Below are positions 8,046 to 16,805 of a DNA stretch of 64,000 nucleotides, in pieces. The notes beneath the pieces were generated by a model. The model was given only the letters and a program-made list of their open reading frames with translations. It did no database searches and had not been told where the DNA came from. Source of the stretch: Myxococcales bacterium (lineage in GTDB: Bacteria > Myxococcota_A > Polyangia > Polyangiales > Ga0077539). Each line of letters starts with the position of its first letter. Within the stretch, counting starts at the first letter, position 1. A program made the position numbers and the translations under genes. The stretch covers positions 84,880 to 148,879 of the forward strand of contig JAAFIF010000009.1 in the NCBI GenBank assembly GCA_013298625.1. Direction: 5' to 3'.

Positions 8046-9447
8046 TATAGCGCTTCTTCTTCTTCTTCTCGGCCGCCGCGCGGTCGCGCAGCACCGTGGC
8101 GTCGATTTCGGCCGCGCACGCCTCGAGCTTCGGGGCGAGCTTCGGGTGCGCTTCGGCCGCCGCGGTGACGGGCGCGATCGTCGCCTCGCAGCCCGAGCGA
8201 GCGAGCTCTGCGAAGAGCACCTCGCTGCGCTTCGAGCCGGGCTTCGCGTCGATCACCGCCGCGAGCAACGCCCGGTCGAGCGCGTCTTCGCCTCCCTCTC
8301 GCCCGCGCACGATCGCGCACAGCGGCGCGAGGTCTGCGTTGAGCGCGCGCGCCGCGAGCACGTCGTCGATCGCCGCGAGCACCGGCTCGAGGGGGACGTC
8401 CGCGGCGCTGAGGTCGATCAGCTCGATCGCGATTCGCCTTGTGGATTCCCAGCGCAAACAGCGAACGGCGCCCTCGGCGATCGCGCGCTTCTCCGCCACG
8501 CGCGCGCGGCGAACGACCTTGAGCGCGCGCTTGAGCGCCGTCGAGATCGCCTCGATCGCCCCTTCGTCCACGGTGCGCGCCAGCTGCGCCGCCGCGCGAA
8601 CGGCGGCGTCGGCCTCGGCCTCGACCGCGCCGTCTCTCACGTGCTCGTCGAGCTTGTGCGCGAGCGCTTCGAACAACGCCCGCGACCGCTGCTCTGCCGT
8701 GAGCACCGGGCACTCGTCGGCGCTGTAGCCCGCTTGCTCGACGAGCGTGCGCAGCTCGAGCACGTACGCGTCGATCACCGCGGCGTCACTCGCGCCGAGG
8801 ACGCACAGGATCGGCGCGGCGAGCCCGAGCGCGCGCATGTCCGCCACGCGCGCTTTGTACGCGCTCGCGGGCGCGGTCGCGACGTGCATGATCATCACGC
8901 CCGCGACGATGGGCTGCGACGGATCGATGTACAGGTTGGGCGAGCTCAGCTGCTGAACGAGCACGTACTCGCGCAGCGGCGCCACGATGGTTCGATCGCG
9001 AACGTAGTCTCTCACCGCCTCGTCGATCACGAACGTCCCGTCGGCGTCGAACAGCCTCGGGTCGAGCGACGCGGCGTTGCCCGTGAGCAGCACGCGCACC
9101 CGGGGCCTTCCCATCGGGTCGCGCGCTTGCTCGACCGCAGGAAGCTCTCCGAGCTTCGCGCGCGCTTTCTCTCCGAGCTTCGCGGCCTTGATGAGCAGCG
9201 CGCGGTCGCTCGCGAGCTGATAGAGCCGCGCGCGGTCTTCGAAGGGCGGGCACGTCGGGCTGAGCAACCCGAGCGCGGTCTCGGCGCTGAGATCCACGAG
9301 GCACGCCGGGTGGTAGTGCCCCTGTCCGTCCCGCGAGTATTGGTTGCTCAGCGCCGAGGTGTACGTCGCGGCGATCTCGGTGGGCGCGATCTCGCTGCCG
9401 CAACGAAAGCACTGAACCACACGCTCGCGCGTCCCGACGGACCACAT
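8005..9447 (-). CDS. Unknown protein with N-terminal CxxC...HxxC zinc-binding-like motif
   Basis: I do not recognise this 480-residue protein. The frame is open further upstream, but the ATG at 9447 places a neat metal-site pattern at the N-terminus: C13-x2-C16 and H46-x2-C49, resembling LIM/PARP-type zinc fingers. The middle (about residues 120-270) alternates beta strands and helices, with segments such as RVRVLLTGNAASLDPRLF and ILCVLGASD. The rest is Ala-rich helical, suggesting HEAT-like repeats, with a Lys-rich KKKKK patch near the C-terminus. No signal peptide or membrane segment is seen. The final codons fall inside the dispersed repeat at 7935-8045. Confidence 0.72.
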   Translation of the reverse strand: MWSVGTRERVVQCFRCGSEIAPTEIAATYTSALSNQYSRDGQGHYHPACLVDLSAETALGLLSPTCPPFEDRARLYQLASDRALLIKAAKLGEKARAKLGELPAVEQARDPMGRPRVRVLLTGNAASLDPRLFDADGTFVIDEAVRDYVRDRTIVAPLREYVLVQQLSSPNLYIDPSQPIVAGVMIMHVATAPASAYKARVADMRALGLAAPILCVLGASDAAVIDAYVLELRTLVEQAGYSADECPVLTAEQRSRALFEALAHKLDEHVRDGAVEAEADAAVRAAAQLARTVDEGAIEAISTALKRALKVVRRARVAEKRAIAEGAVRCLRWESTRRIAIELIDLSAADVPLEPVLAAIDDVLAARALNADLAPLCAIVRGREGGEDALDRALLAAVIDAKPGSKRSEVLFAELARSGCEATIAPVTAAAEAHPKLAPKLEACAAEIDATVLRDRAAAEKKKKKRYTAPATGIADDRSG

Positions 9448-9597
9448 GGGCGCGAGCGTACACGCGACGCTCTCGATTCGTCGCGCTCCGCGCGCGCTGC
9501 GCCGCGCAACCCTTTGGATTCTGCGGCGAAAGCGCAGTGACATACTCTGTCTCTGCTTTGTTGCCCCCTCGAGCGATCGTAGGCGAAGGTCTCTCTC

Positions 9598-9912
9598 ATG
9601 ACGGCAGCACGTTCAATGGGTCCGAGCCTCGAGTCGCGTTCGTTCTCGACGATCGCTCACAACGATGATGGCGCGCGGCACCTCGCGCCGGTCGACGACG
9701 GCGCCGGGGTCGCGACGATCACGATGCGCTTCGAGCCGCTGTGCGAAGCGACCGCGCCCGTCTCGTGCGCAGAGGTTCGCGACGGCCGCGGCCGCCTGGT
9801 GGCGGTGTTCGACGGAGACGACGGCGTGCGAGTGTTGGGCGAGGCGATCGAGCATTGCCGCGAGCGCGGGCTCGACGTGCGCGCGATCACGGACGGCGCG
9901 AACGAAGGGTGA
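9598..9912 (+). CDS. Small hypothetical protein
   Basis: The 104-residue frame has biased third positions and a start preceded by a purine-rich GCGAAGG. The C-terminal half (RGRLVAVFDGDDGVRVLGEAIEHC) reads as a compact alpha/beta segment, while the first 40 residues are low in structure. No family is recognised. It is divergent from the gene at 8005-9447 and lies just before the hairpin-repeat array. Confidence 0.55.
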   Translation: MTAARSMGPSLESRSFSTIAHNDDGARHLAPVDDGAGVATITMRFEPLCEATAPVSCAEVRDGRGRLVAVFDGDDGVRVLGEAIEHCRERGLDVRAITDGANEG

Positions 9913-9929
9913 AGAGCGGGTCGCGTCCG

Positions 9930-10231
9930 CGGCGGGTTGGCGAACCCGCGAAGAGCGGCGGGAGCCCAGTGAATCCCCTCATCGCGCCACGGCGGGTATA
10001 GGGCCCGCCGCAAGCGACGGGCGAAGGAGAAGAGCGAACGACCCGGTGAAGAAGTGGTCTTCTCCACGGCGGGTATGAAACCCGCCGCAAGCGACAGAAG
10101 AACAAGAGCCCGATGAAGACCCTCTTCGCTCCACGGCGGGTTGGCAAACCCGCCGCTAGCGACGGAAGAACAAGAGCCCGGTGAACACCCTCTTCGCTCC
10201 ACGGCGGGTTGGCAAACCCGCCGCTAGCGAC
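9930..10231. repeat. Five-copy intergenic hairpin repeat array
   Basis: Five copies of the palindrome CGGCGGGT-N(5-6)-ACCCGCCG or a close variant start at 9930, 9990, 10067, 10134 and 10202, giving periods of 60-77 bases. The first copy is the most divergent. Between palindromes the spacer is also conserved in copies 3-5 (GCGACGGAAGAACAAGAGCC, then CCTCTTCGCTCCA). Conservation of the spacer argues for unit duplication, and the spacers are not unique as in a CRISPR array. Confidence 0.88.
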
Positions 10232-10895
10232 GCTCGAAGACTCGCGTCGGAAGGTGCGCGAAGCGCGCGACCACGCTCAGCGTGCGCAGCGGCGGGGCGT
10301 ACGACGCGATGGACCGAGCGAGCGCGGCGCGCAGCGGGCGACGTTGCGCGAGTGACCGCGCGCGACGAAGAGGGCGACGTTGCCCGAGTCACTGGTGCCG
10401 ACCGCCCCTCCTTATTCGAAACGGTCGAAGGAGTTTTCGACGCAGGAGGGGCGGCGCACGAGCGCAGCGGGTGACCGTCGTGGTGGGGAGGATGATGGCT
10501 GCGTTTCGTGAACGACGGTGCGAGCGCCGCCTGGCGTTTTGCAGCGCATTGGCGAAGCCATCGCGATGTGCGGAGGAGTCGCCGCACGCGCAGTCGAGAA
10601 ACGCAGCGAGTCAATCTACTCGATTCGTAACCGGGTATTCACAGCGCTCACGGTCACCGGGTCCCGGGCAACGAGCGCGCGCTTCGCGCCGTGCGCGACG
10701 CGTGCGCGAGCGTCTTGGGTGACAGGCAGCGTCGCTCGCTCGTGACCGTCGTGCCCGGAGGCTCTTCGCTCAGCGTGTGCGCCGCACAACACCGACACGG
10801 AAACCCTCGATCTGCCCGCTCGTTCGTCATCGTCCCACCGTCGCGCGCTCGCCCACGATCGCGCTCGCTCGCGCGTTCTTGTACGCTCTGCGCCG
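10232..10895. other. Gene-poor intergenic stretch
   Basis: About 660 bases without a convincing gene. Short frames exist on both strands but have Arg/Ser-rich shadow composition and no start context. The stretch contains the long inverted repeat at 10402-10454 and several GCGC-rich segments. It separates the hairpin array from the lipoprotein gene at 10896. Confidence 0.6.
10402..10454. repeat. Perfect 11-bp inverted repeat with nested second stem
   Basis: CCGCCCCTCCT (10402-10412) is exactly complementary to AGGAGGGGCGG (10444-10454). Between them TCGAAAC and GTTTTCGA can extend pairing, so the 53-base segment can fold into a long, slightly bulged hairpin. No gene ends directly next to it, so a terminator role is unclear. 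Confidence 0.6.
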
Positions 10896-11504
10896 ATGCT
10901 GTCGCAACGCGGTCTGTCGCTGCTCTTCACGCTCGTCGGCCTCGCCGCATGCACACCCGCGCCGCAGGCGGACGCGAGCGTCGAGGACGTCGCTCCGCGC
11001 ATGGACGCCACCGTCACGCCAATGCGCGAAGCCAGCGTCACGGACACCTTCGTCGAGCCCCTCGACGTGCGCGAAAACGACGATGCCACGAGCGCGATGC
11101 TCTCGCGCGGCTGCTTCGCGCCCAGCGCCTCGGGCTGGGCTGTGAACACCACCGTCCTCGCGACGTCGGCCGACGGTCGCTGTCCCGACCGCGTGAAGGT
11201 CGACGCGTCCGCGAGCGGCCGTTCGGCCTGCGGCGCCATCGAGCCGTGCTGCGACTTCTTCGCGCAGTGCTTGTTCGACGTCGAGTTCGACACGGTTCAC
11301 GCGGGACCTGCGGGCCTCTGTCCTCGCCCCAACCGCGTCGTAAACCTCGGCTGCCGCTGCGTCGGCAACCGCGTCGTGTGCGATCCCGCGCGGCGCATCT
11401 GTCCCGATTCGCTGCCTGCGGGTTTCCAGTGCGTGCCTTTGTTGGGGCAGGCTTTTCCCCGCGCGCTTTGCTCCGAGTGCAGCGCGGACGCCGGCCGAGA
11501 CTGA
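10896..11504 (+). CDS. Small Cys-rich lipoprotein, unknown function
   Basis: The 202-residue product has a lipoprotein signal (VGLAAC, Cys19) and an Asp/Ala/Thr-rich linker to about residue 65. The remaining domain has about 16 cysteines, including the runs IEPCCDFFAQC and NLGCRCVG, indicating a disulphide-stabilised extracytoplasmic fold. It is not a family I can name. It is convergent with the esterase lipoprotein gene. Confidence 0.75.
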   Translation: MLSQRGLSLLFTLVGLAACTPAPQADASVEDVAPRMDATVTPMREASVTDTFVEPLDVRENDDATSAMLSRGCFAPSASGWAVNTTVLATSADGRCPDRVKVDASASGRSACGAIEPCCDFFAQCLFDVEFDTVHAGPAGLCPRPNRVVNLGCRCVGNRVVCDPARRICPDSLPAGFQCVPLLGQAFPRALCSECSADAGRD

Positions 11505-11514
11505 CGTCCTTCGC

Positions 11515-12852
11515 TCACTCGAACAGCCACGCGATCACCGAGCGCACCCGCGCCGCCCACGCGTCCTCGTTGTGCACGGCCCCCTCCACGACGACCGCGC
11601 GCTGCGACTCTTCTGCCAACCCCGCCGTCCGCGCTGCGTCGCGTACGGCGTTCATGTTGGCGACCAGCGTCCCGGCCGAGAGCTCGCGGATCTGCTCGGC
11701 GCTTCCCATGTCCTGATGAAATCGAAACGGCCGCTCGGGCCGCGCTCCCCGCACGAAGTCGGGCATCCCTGCGCGCGCCGTCAGCGTGTTCTGGTAGCTC
11801 GGCGAGAGCGCCGCGACCCGCGAGAAGACCGTCGATCGCTGCCATCCGAGCCGCGTCGCCATCGAGCCGCCCATCGAGCTGCCCATGATCGCCGTGCGCG
11901 TTCGATCCGGATCGCTGCGAAAATCACGGTCGATCCTGGGCTTGAGCACCTCTGCGTAAAACGCGTTGAGCCCGTCGCCGAGCGCCGCGCCGCTCGCGCA
12001 CCCGGGGTGCGGATCCGCCGCGAACACGTTGTACTCGCACGGTCGCTCGGCCTCTCCGTTGGCGACCGCCACCGCGATCACTCCCCCCAATCGCCGCTCG
12101 TAGAACAGCGCTTCGAGCGCCTCGTCCACAGCCCACTCGCGACCGAAGGCCGCCGTGCGCGCGTCGAACACGTTTTGCCCGTCGTACAGATAGAGCACCG
12201 GATAGCGCTCGGACGTCCCCTCGTAGCCGGGCGGAAGATACACCCACGCCTCGCGCGTCCGTCCGAGCTGCGGGATCTGCACAGGACCCAGCGAACGAAT
12301 CGAGCCCGACCGCGTGCTCGACGGCGCCGCGCGGTCCGCCCATCGCTCGACGTACAGTGCGACGATCGGGTGCGCGGGATCGAAGGTGATCGATCGGTTG
12401 GGCAGCTCGTCGCCGCGGTCCGTGCGCTCGACGGTCGCCCATGATCCGCGCGTAAATTTGCAGAGAATCTGCGCTCCTGCGCGCACGCCCGCCACGCGCA
12501 CGACGTACGTGACTCCGTCGCGCGCGAGGCGCATCGCTGGGTCGTCCGGTCTCCATCCGTTGCGGTCGCACGCGAGGTAGAGCGCCTCGTCGGGCGTGTT
12601 GTCGGGGACGCGAAACACCCGCACCTCGAGCGTCGGCTCCCCTGCATCCCCTGCATCCACTGCATCCGTTGCGCTGCCGTCGAGCGCCGAGGCCTCGCGT
12701 TCGGTCGCTGCGTCGAGCGCGCTGTCTGCCGCGGCGTCTGCCATGGACGAGTCGTCGCGGTCTTCTCGTACGGGGCCGCATTGCGCGAGCAGCGCGGCGA
12801 GCGCAGCGACGCAGGCCGTGCGCGCGGGGCGATCGATCAACGCGCGGGACAT
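11515..12852 (-). CDS. Secreted esterase lipoprotein (esterase D/Fes-like alpha/beta hydrolase)
   Basis: The 445-residue protein has a lipoprotein signal (LLAQC, Cys25), an Asp/Ala-rich linker, a beta-sandwich resembling starch-binding/CBM48-type modules (about residues 75-165), and a putative-esterase domain. The nucleophile is S326 in GSSMGGSMA; the upstream VLYLYDGQNVFD segment and the late H in VVVEGAVHNEDAW complete the usual layout of enterochelin-esterase/esterase-D enzymes. It likely hydrolyses an ester outside the cytoplasm; the substrate is unknown. The frame is open far upstream through the antisense of the P450 gene, but that is a GC artefact: the ATG at 12852 gives the signal peptide. 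Confidence 0.85.
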   Translation of the reverse strand: MSRALIDRPARTACVAALAALLAQCGPVREDRDDSSMADAAADSALDAATEREASALDGSATDAVDAGDAGEPTLEVRVFRVPDNTPDEALYLACDRNGWRPDDPAMRLARDGVTYVVRVAGVRAGAQILCKFTRGSWATVERTDRGDELPNRSITFDPAHPIVALYVERWADRAAPSSTRSGSIRSLGPVQIPQLGRTREAWVYLPPGYEGTSERYPVLYLYDGQNVFDARTAAFGREWAVDEALEALFYERRLGGVIAVAVANGEAERPCEYNVFAADPHPGCASGAALGDGLNAFYAEVLKPRIDRDFRSDPDRTRTAIMGSSMGGSMATRLGWQRSTVFSRVAALSPSYQNTLTARAGMPDFVRGARPERPFRFHQDMGSAEQIRELSAGTLVANMNAVRDAARTAGLAEESQRAVVVEGAVHNEDAWAARVRSVIAWLFE

Positions 12853-12878
12853 CGCGCCATCGTACCGCGCCCGCTCGC

Positions 12879-15800
12879 TCAGCTGAACACGTCCGCCACG
12901 AAGCGCCCCTCGCGCTCGAGCTGCGCCAGCGCCTCGCGAGACCCCAGCGCGGTCGCGAGCGCCTCGCGGACAGCGGGCGCCATCTTCGCCCCGTCTCCGC
13001 AGAGATACACGCTCGCGCCCGCGTCGATCATCGCCTTCACGTCCGCGGCTTCTTCTTCGATGCGATGCTGCACGTACACGCGTCCGTCCTCGGGCGCCTC
13101 GCAGTAGGTCGCGCGCAGCTCGAGCAGCCCTCGCGCTTCGTGCGCGCGCAGCTCGTCGCGGTACAGCAAGTCCACCTCGGGGTGGTCGCACCCGAAGTAC
13201 AAGACCGACTTCGCCACGCGCTCGCCCGCGGCCTGCTGCGCCGCCCTCTCTTCGAGAAAGCCACGAAACGGCGCGATACCTGTGCCCGCCGCGATCATGA
13301 TCATCGGAGTGCCTGGCGCCGCAGGACGAAACGGCGTGTTGGGCGAGCGAAGCGCCACGCGAACGCGCTCTCCGACGCGCAATCGTGCGAGGTGCGTCGA
13401 TGCGATCCCCTGGTGCCTCCCTCGGCCGCTGTACGCAGGCGCGTCGAGCACCGCCACCGTGAGCGCCGCGCGCGCGGGGTCGACCTTGGGCGACGACGCG
13501 ATCGAGTAGAGCCTGGGTTTCATGGGCGCGAGCAGCTCGAGAAAGCCGGCGAACGTCAGCGCGCACGCCGGCGACTCTTCGAGCAGATCGAGCGCCGATC
13601 GCCGAGGCACGAGCACGGTCTCTGCGTAGTCCTTCGCGTAGGCGTCGAGCGCCGCGCGCTCGGGCGGGCAGCGCGTGAGCGAGGCGAGCAGCTCGACTTG
13701 CTTCTTCGTTGCGGGCTGCGCGAGCTCGACCCACGACGACAGCAGCTCGCGCGCGGTGATCGCCCGACCCACCGGCAGCGTCGCGGCCGACGCTCGCTCG
13801 CTGCTCAGCCGCAGCAGCGCGTCGGGCTCGATCGAGAAGCGCGCCAACGCGCGGTCGACGAGCGCCTGGGGGTTCTCGGCCATCACCGCGAGGTAGTCGC
13901 CGCACTGCCACGAGAGCCCTTCGGGCAGCGCGAGCACGATGTGCTTCTTCGAGCGCGCTCTCGGCGCCCGCAGGTCGACGAGCTCGACGGACTCGAGCAC
14001 CGTCGCGGACACGAAGCCCTCTGCGTCGGCCCTGGACACCGCGCGCGGCGCGAGCGCCTCGACCGTGTACAGCGGCTGCGCTGCGGCGGCGGTGCTCGTC
14101 ACGTTGAGCGCCTCGTCCGCGGCGCGCACGAACGTGGGCATCCACGCGTCGAAGTCTCCGAAGAAGTCCCCGCGGCCGTCGGCAGCTCCGCGCTCGACGA
14201 TGGCCTTCGCGCCCGCCTTCGCCAGCGCCGCGTCCACCCTCGCAGGAACCGCCTGAAACGTCGTCGCCCAATCTCTGTGCCCGCACCCGAACACCGCGTA
14301 GCGCAGCCCCGCGAGCGCCTCGGGCGCGAGCCCGTCGAGCCACGCGCAGAAGCGCCCTGCGTTGTCCGGCGGAAGCCCGTTGTACGACGCGGTGACGACC
14401 ACGAGCGCCCCGTCGGTTCCGAGCTCGTCCACGGCGTCGTCCATGGACGAGAGCTTCACGGTCCATCCGCGGCGCTGGGCGTCGTCGGCGATGCGCCGCG
14501 CGAAGGCCTCGCTCGAGCCCGTGTTGGACCCGAAGAGCACGGTCATCGGCGCGCCGTGCCGCTGCGAAGACACGGCGGATTGTTCTGCGGAATCGCTTCG
14601 AATCGGTTGGTCACTTGATTGTGTGTGCGATCGAAGCGAGAGCGCCTTGTGCGCGCGCCGCGCCCGGGGCGAGACGCGCACGGTGTAGCCCGCGGGCTTG
14701 AGCGTGAGGGTCTCTTTGACCTCGAGCTTGTAGTCGCTGGGGGCGTGCAGGTCGAAGCGCTGCAAGAGCATGGCGAGCACGAGCGTGGCTTCTTGCATCG
14801 CGAAGGGGCGGCCGATGCAGGCGCGGGCGCCGGAGCCGAAGGGCTTCCACGCGTTGGCGGGGATGGCGTCGCGCTTGTCGGGGGCGAAGCGCTCGGGACG
14901 AAACGCTTCGACGTCGTGCCCCCACACGCTGCGGTCTCGGTGCAGCGTCGGGGTGAGCACGATGAGGTCGTCGCCGGGCTCGAGCTCGAGGCCCGTCGAG
15001 AGCCGCGTGCGCGCGAGCGGCGTGACGCCGAAGGCCGGCGCCGTCGGCCACAGTCGCAGCGTCTCGCGCAGGACCTGGTCGATGTACGTGAGCTTCGCGA
15101 TGTGCTCGAACCGAGGAACCTCGTCGCCGAGCACCCGATCGACCTCGTCCCTCGCCTTGTCGAGCACCGCTCGGTTGCGCAAGAGCTCGTAGAGGACAAA
15201 CGAGAGCAGCCCGCTCGTGGTCTCGTGCCCGGCGATCAAGAACGTCACCATCTGGTAGCGAATGTTCTCGTCGTCGAGCGCCTCGCCCGTCACCGGGTCT
15301 CGGCCTTCGAGCATGCGGCCGAGCAGGTCGCGCGTCGCTCCTTCGCTGTTGCTTCGACGCGCGCGGATCAGCGTGTCGACGAGGCCGTTCATCGAGGCGA
15401 TCTCCGCGTCGAACATGCGCTGCGACGCGCGGTCGAGCTTCGCTTGCAGGGGAAGCTTCTGCGTGCGCGCGCCGGCTTCGGCCAAGGTCTTCACCATGGA
15501 CTCGATGAACGGGTGCATCTCGTTGGCGTAGAAGCTGTTGAAGCGATAGCCGAAGCCCGCGAGCGCGATGGTGTCGAGCGTGAGCTGCGTCATCTCGGCG
15601 GCGACGTCGTGGACGGCGTCGGGCCCGAAGCGCTCCCACTTGGACACGAGCTGATCGGCGATGTCGAGCATCGGGTCGAAGCTGTCTCGCATCGCTTGCG
15701 GGCCAAACGCAGGGATCAAGATCCGGTGCGCGCGCCCCCACATCGGGTCCTCGGTCTCTGCGGTAAACAGCCCGTTGCCCGCCAGCGGCCGAAGCTGAAC

Positions 15801-16055
15801 GAGCGGCCCGTGCACGGACTTGCGAAAGCGCCGCTCGTCGCAGAGCTCGTCGACCAGCTTCGCCCCGCTCACGATCAGCAGGTCCCGCATCGGCATGCGC
15901 AGCCAGAAGATCGGGCCGTGCTTCGCGGCGAGGTCCATCATGCTCTGGATGGGGTGCTCGAGGTTGATGTGATGCACGTGCCCGAGCACGGGCAACGCCC
16001 GCGGAGAAGGGACACCCTCGAAGCGCTTGCTCGGACTGACACTCAGAAGTCTCAT
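12879..16055 (-). CDS. CYP102-type bifunctional cytochrome P450/NADPH-P450 reductase
   Basis: The 1058-residue protein has the length and domain order of P450 BM3. The heme domain covers about residues 1-460: IAGHETTSG I-helix oxygen-activation motif, ETLR of the ExxR pair, and heme ligand C413 in FGSGARACIG. A short linker leads to a flavodoxin-like FMN domain (about 490-640, starting TVLFGSNTGSSEAFA) and an FAD/NADPH domain (about 680-1058, with RLYSIASS, GTGIAPFRGFLEER and the C-terminal YLCGDGAKM...VADVFS). It should hydroxylate fatty acids or related lipids with NADPH and O2 in one soluble polypeptide. The gene follows the TetR gene by 35 bases, as BM3 follows Bm3R1. Confidence 0.93.
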   Translation of the reverse strand: MRLLSVSPSKRFEGVPSPRALPVLGHVHHINLEHPIQSMMDLAAKHGPIFWLRMPMRDLLIVSGAKLVDELCDERRFRKSVHGPLVQLRPLAGNGLFTAETEDPMWGRAHRILIPAFGPQAMRDSFDPMLDIADQLVSKWERFGPDAVHDVAAEMTQLTLDTIALAGFGYRFNSFYANEMHPFIESMVKTLAEAGARTQKLPLQAKLDRASQRMFDAEIASMNGLVDTLIRARRSNSEGATRDLLGRMLEGRDPVTGEALDDENIRYQMVTFLIAGHETTSGLLSFVLYELLRNRAVLDKARDEVDRVLGDEVPRFEHIAKLTYIDQVLRETLRLWPTAPAFGVTPLARTRLSTGLELEPGDDLIVLTPTLHRDRSVWGHDVEAFRPERFAPDKRDAIPANAWKPFGSGARACIGRPFAMQEATLVLAMLLQRFDLHAPSDYKLEVKETLTLKPAGYTVRVSPRARRAHKALSLRSHTQSSDQPIRSDSAEQSAVSSQRHGAPMTVLFGSNTGSSEAFARRIADDAQRRGWTVKLSSMDDAVDELGTDGALVVVTASYNGLPPDNAGRFCAWLDGLAPEALAGLRYAVFGCGHRDWATTFQAVPARVDAALAKAGAKAIVERGAADGRGDFFGDFDAWMPTFVRAADEALNVTSTAAAAQPLYTVEALAPRAVSRADAEGFVSATVLESVELVDLRAPRARSKKHIVLALPEGLSWQCGDYLAVMAENPQALVDRALARFSIEPDALLRLSSERASAATLPVGRAITARELLSSWVELAQPATKKQVELLASLTRCPPERAALDAYAKDYAETVLVPRRSALDLLEESPACALTFAGFLELLAPMKPRLYSIASSPKVDPARAALTVAVLDAPAYSGRGRHQGIASTHLARLRVGERVRVALRSPNTPFRPAAPGTPMIMIAAGTGIAPFRGFLEERAAQQAAGERVAKSVLYFGCDHPEVDLLYRDELRAHEARGLLELRATYCEAPEDGRVYVQHRIEEEAADVKAMIDAGASVYLCGDGAKMAPAVREALATALGSREALAQLEREGRFVADVFS

Positions 16056-16057
16056 GA

Positions 16058-16094
16058 CTTATGAGTTCATAAGGGCGTCGGTTCGCCCGGTCAA
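16058..16094 (-). promoter_or_regulatory. Promoter of the P450 gene overlapped by a palindromic operator
   Basis: On the coding strand TTGACC (16094-16089) and TTATGA (16072-16067) are 16 bases apart and form a plausible -35/-10 pair. The -10 lies in a perfect palindrome CTTATGA-AC-TCATAAG (16073-16058) that ends two bases before the P450 ATG. The -35 box overlaps the TetR stop codon. A TetR dimer bound here would block the promoter, giving substrate-inducible P450 expression independent of the upstream gene. The 5' leader would be only a few bases. Confidence 0.6.
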
Positions 16095-16711
16095 GTCGCG
16101 GTGTTCGAAGCGCCCTTCAGGATGAAATCACAGACGAACTGCGCGCCGTCTTCGATCACGCTCGGCGACGAGACGTCGAGCTTGAACACCCGCTGCGCGA
16201 GCTCGGGCTGCGCAAACAGCTCCGTCGCCGCGCCGATGATGAAGAAGTAGAGAAACCGTGGGTCGAGCGGCGCGAGGACTCCAGCGTGTACGGCGCGCGC
16301 GAGGCGGGTCTCGAGAAAGCTGACGAACCGGCGGTTCCACTCGTCGCTGACCTCGCCGGCGAGCGAGCCGTCGGCCTCCATGCGCATCATCCGCGTGAGC
16401 TGCGGACGCCGCCCCGAGAACAGGACGAACTCGTAGAGCAGCGCGCGGAGCCGGTCCCGTTCGCAGCGGCCCTCCGTGCGCGCCTCACACGCGTCGAGCG
16501 CCTGCTCGAGCTCGGCGAAGTGCTCGTGGACGACCGCTTGCCAGAGGCCTTTCTTCGTTTTGAAATGGTGGTTCACGAGCGGCTGCGTGACGCCCGCGGC
16601 GCGCGCGATGTCGCCGACGCTCGCCCCCGCGAAGCCCACGCGCGCGAAGATCTCGGCCGCCGCGCGGATCAGCTTCTCGCGCCCCGCGTTGGGCTCTTCT
16701 CTGCCTGCCAT
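16091..16711 (-). CDS. TetR-family repressor, probable regulator of the P450
   Basis: The 206-residue protein has the N-terminal TetR helix-turn-helix at about residues 12-58 (AAEIFARVGFAGASVGDIARAAGVTQPLVNHHF) and a helical ligand domain of normal length. It lies directly upstream of the CYP102 gene in the same direction; the spacer contains the palindromic promoter/operator. Bm3R1, the repressor of P450 BM3, has the same family, order and spacing, so a lipid or fatty-acid ligand is the natural inference. No copy of the palindrome is seen in front of this gene, so autoregulation is not evident. Confidence 0.88.
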   Translation of the reverse strand: MAGREEPNAGREKLIRAAAEIFARVGFAGASVGDIARAAGVTQPLVNHHFKTKKGLWQAVVHEHFAELEQALDACEARTEGRCERDRLRALLYEFVLFSGRRPQLTRMMRMEADGSLAGEVSDEWNRRFVSFLETRLARAVHAGVLAPLDPRFLYFFIIGAATELFAQPELAQRVFKLDVSSPSVIEDGAQFVCDFILKGASNTAT

Positions 16712-16805
16712 GCGCTCGGTGTAACCCCGTTCGCCGCGCGCGCGCGAGGGGGCCGCCGTCTGCGGCTCGCTCTGCGGCGTTCTTCGCTCGCAACGCCGAG
16801 ACCGC

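Noticed and set aside
9930..10231. CRISPR array
   Set aside because: The inter-palindrome segments are themselves repeated, and there are no cas genes.
11515..14466. A single 983-codon esterase gene extending antisense to the P450
   Set aside because: Residues before the ATG at 12852 are Arg/Ala-rich shadow of the CYP102 gene; the signal peptide begins at 12852.
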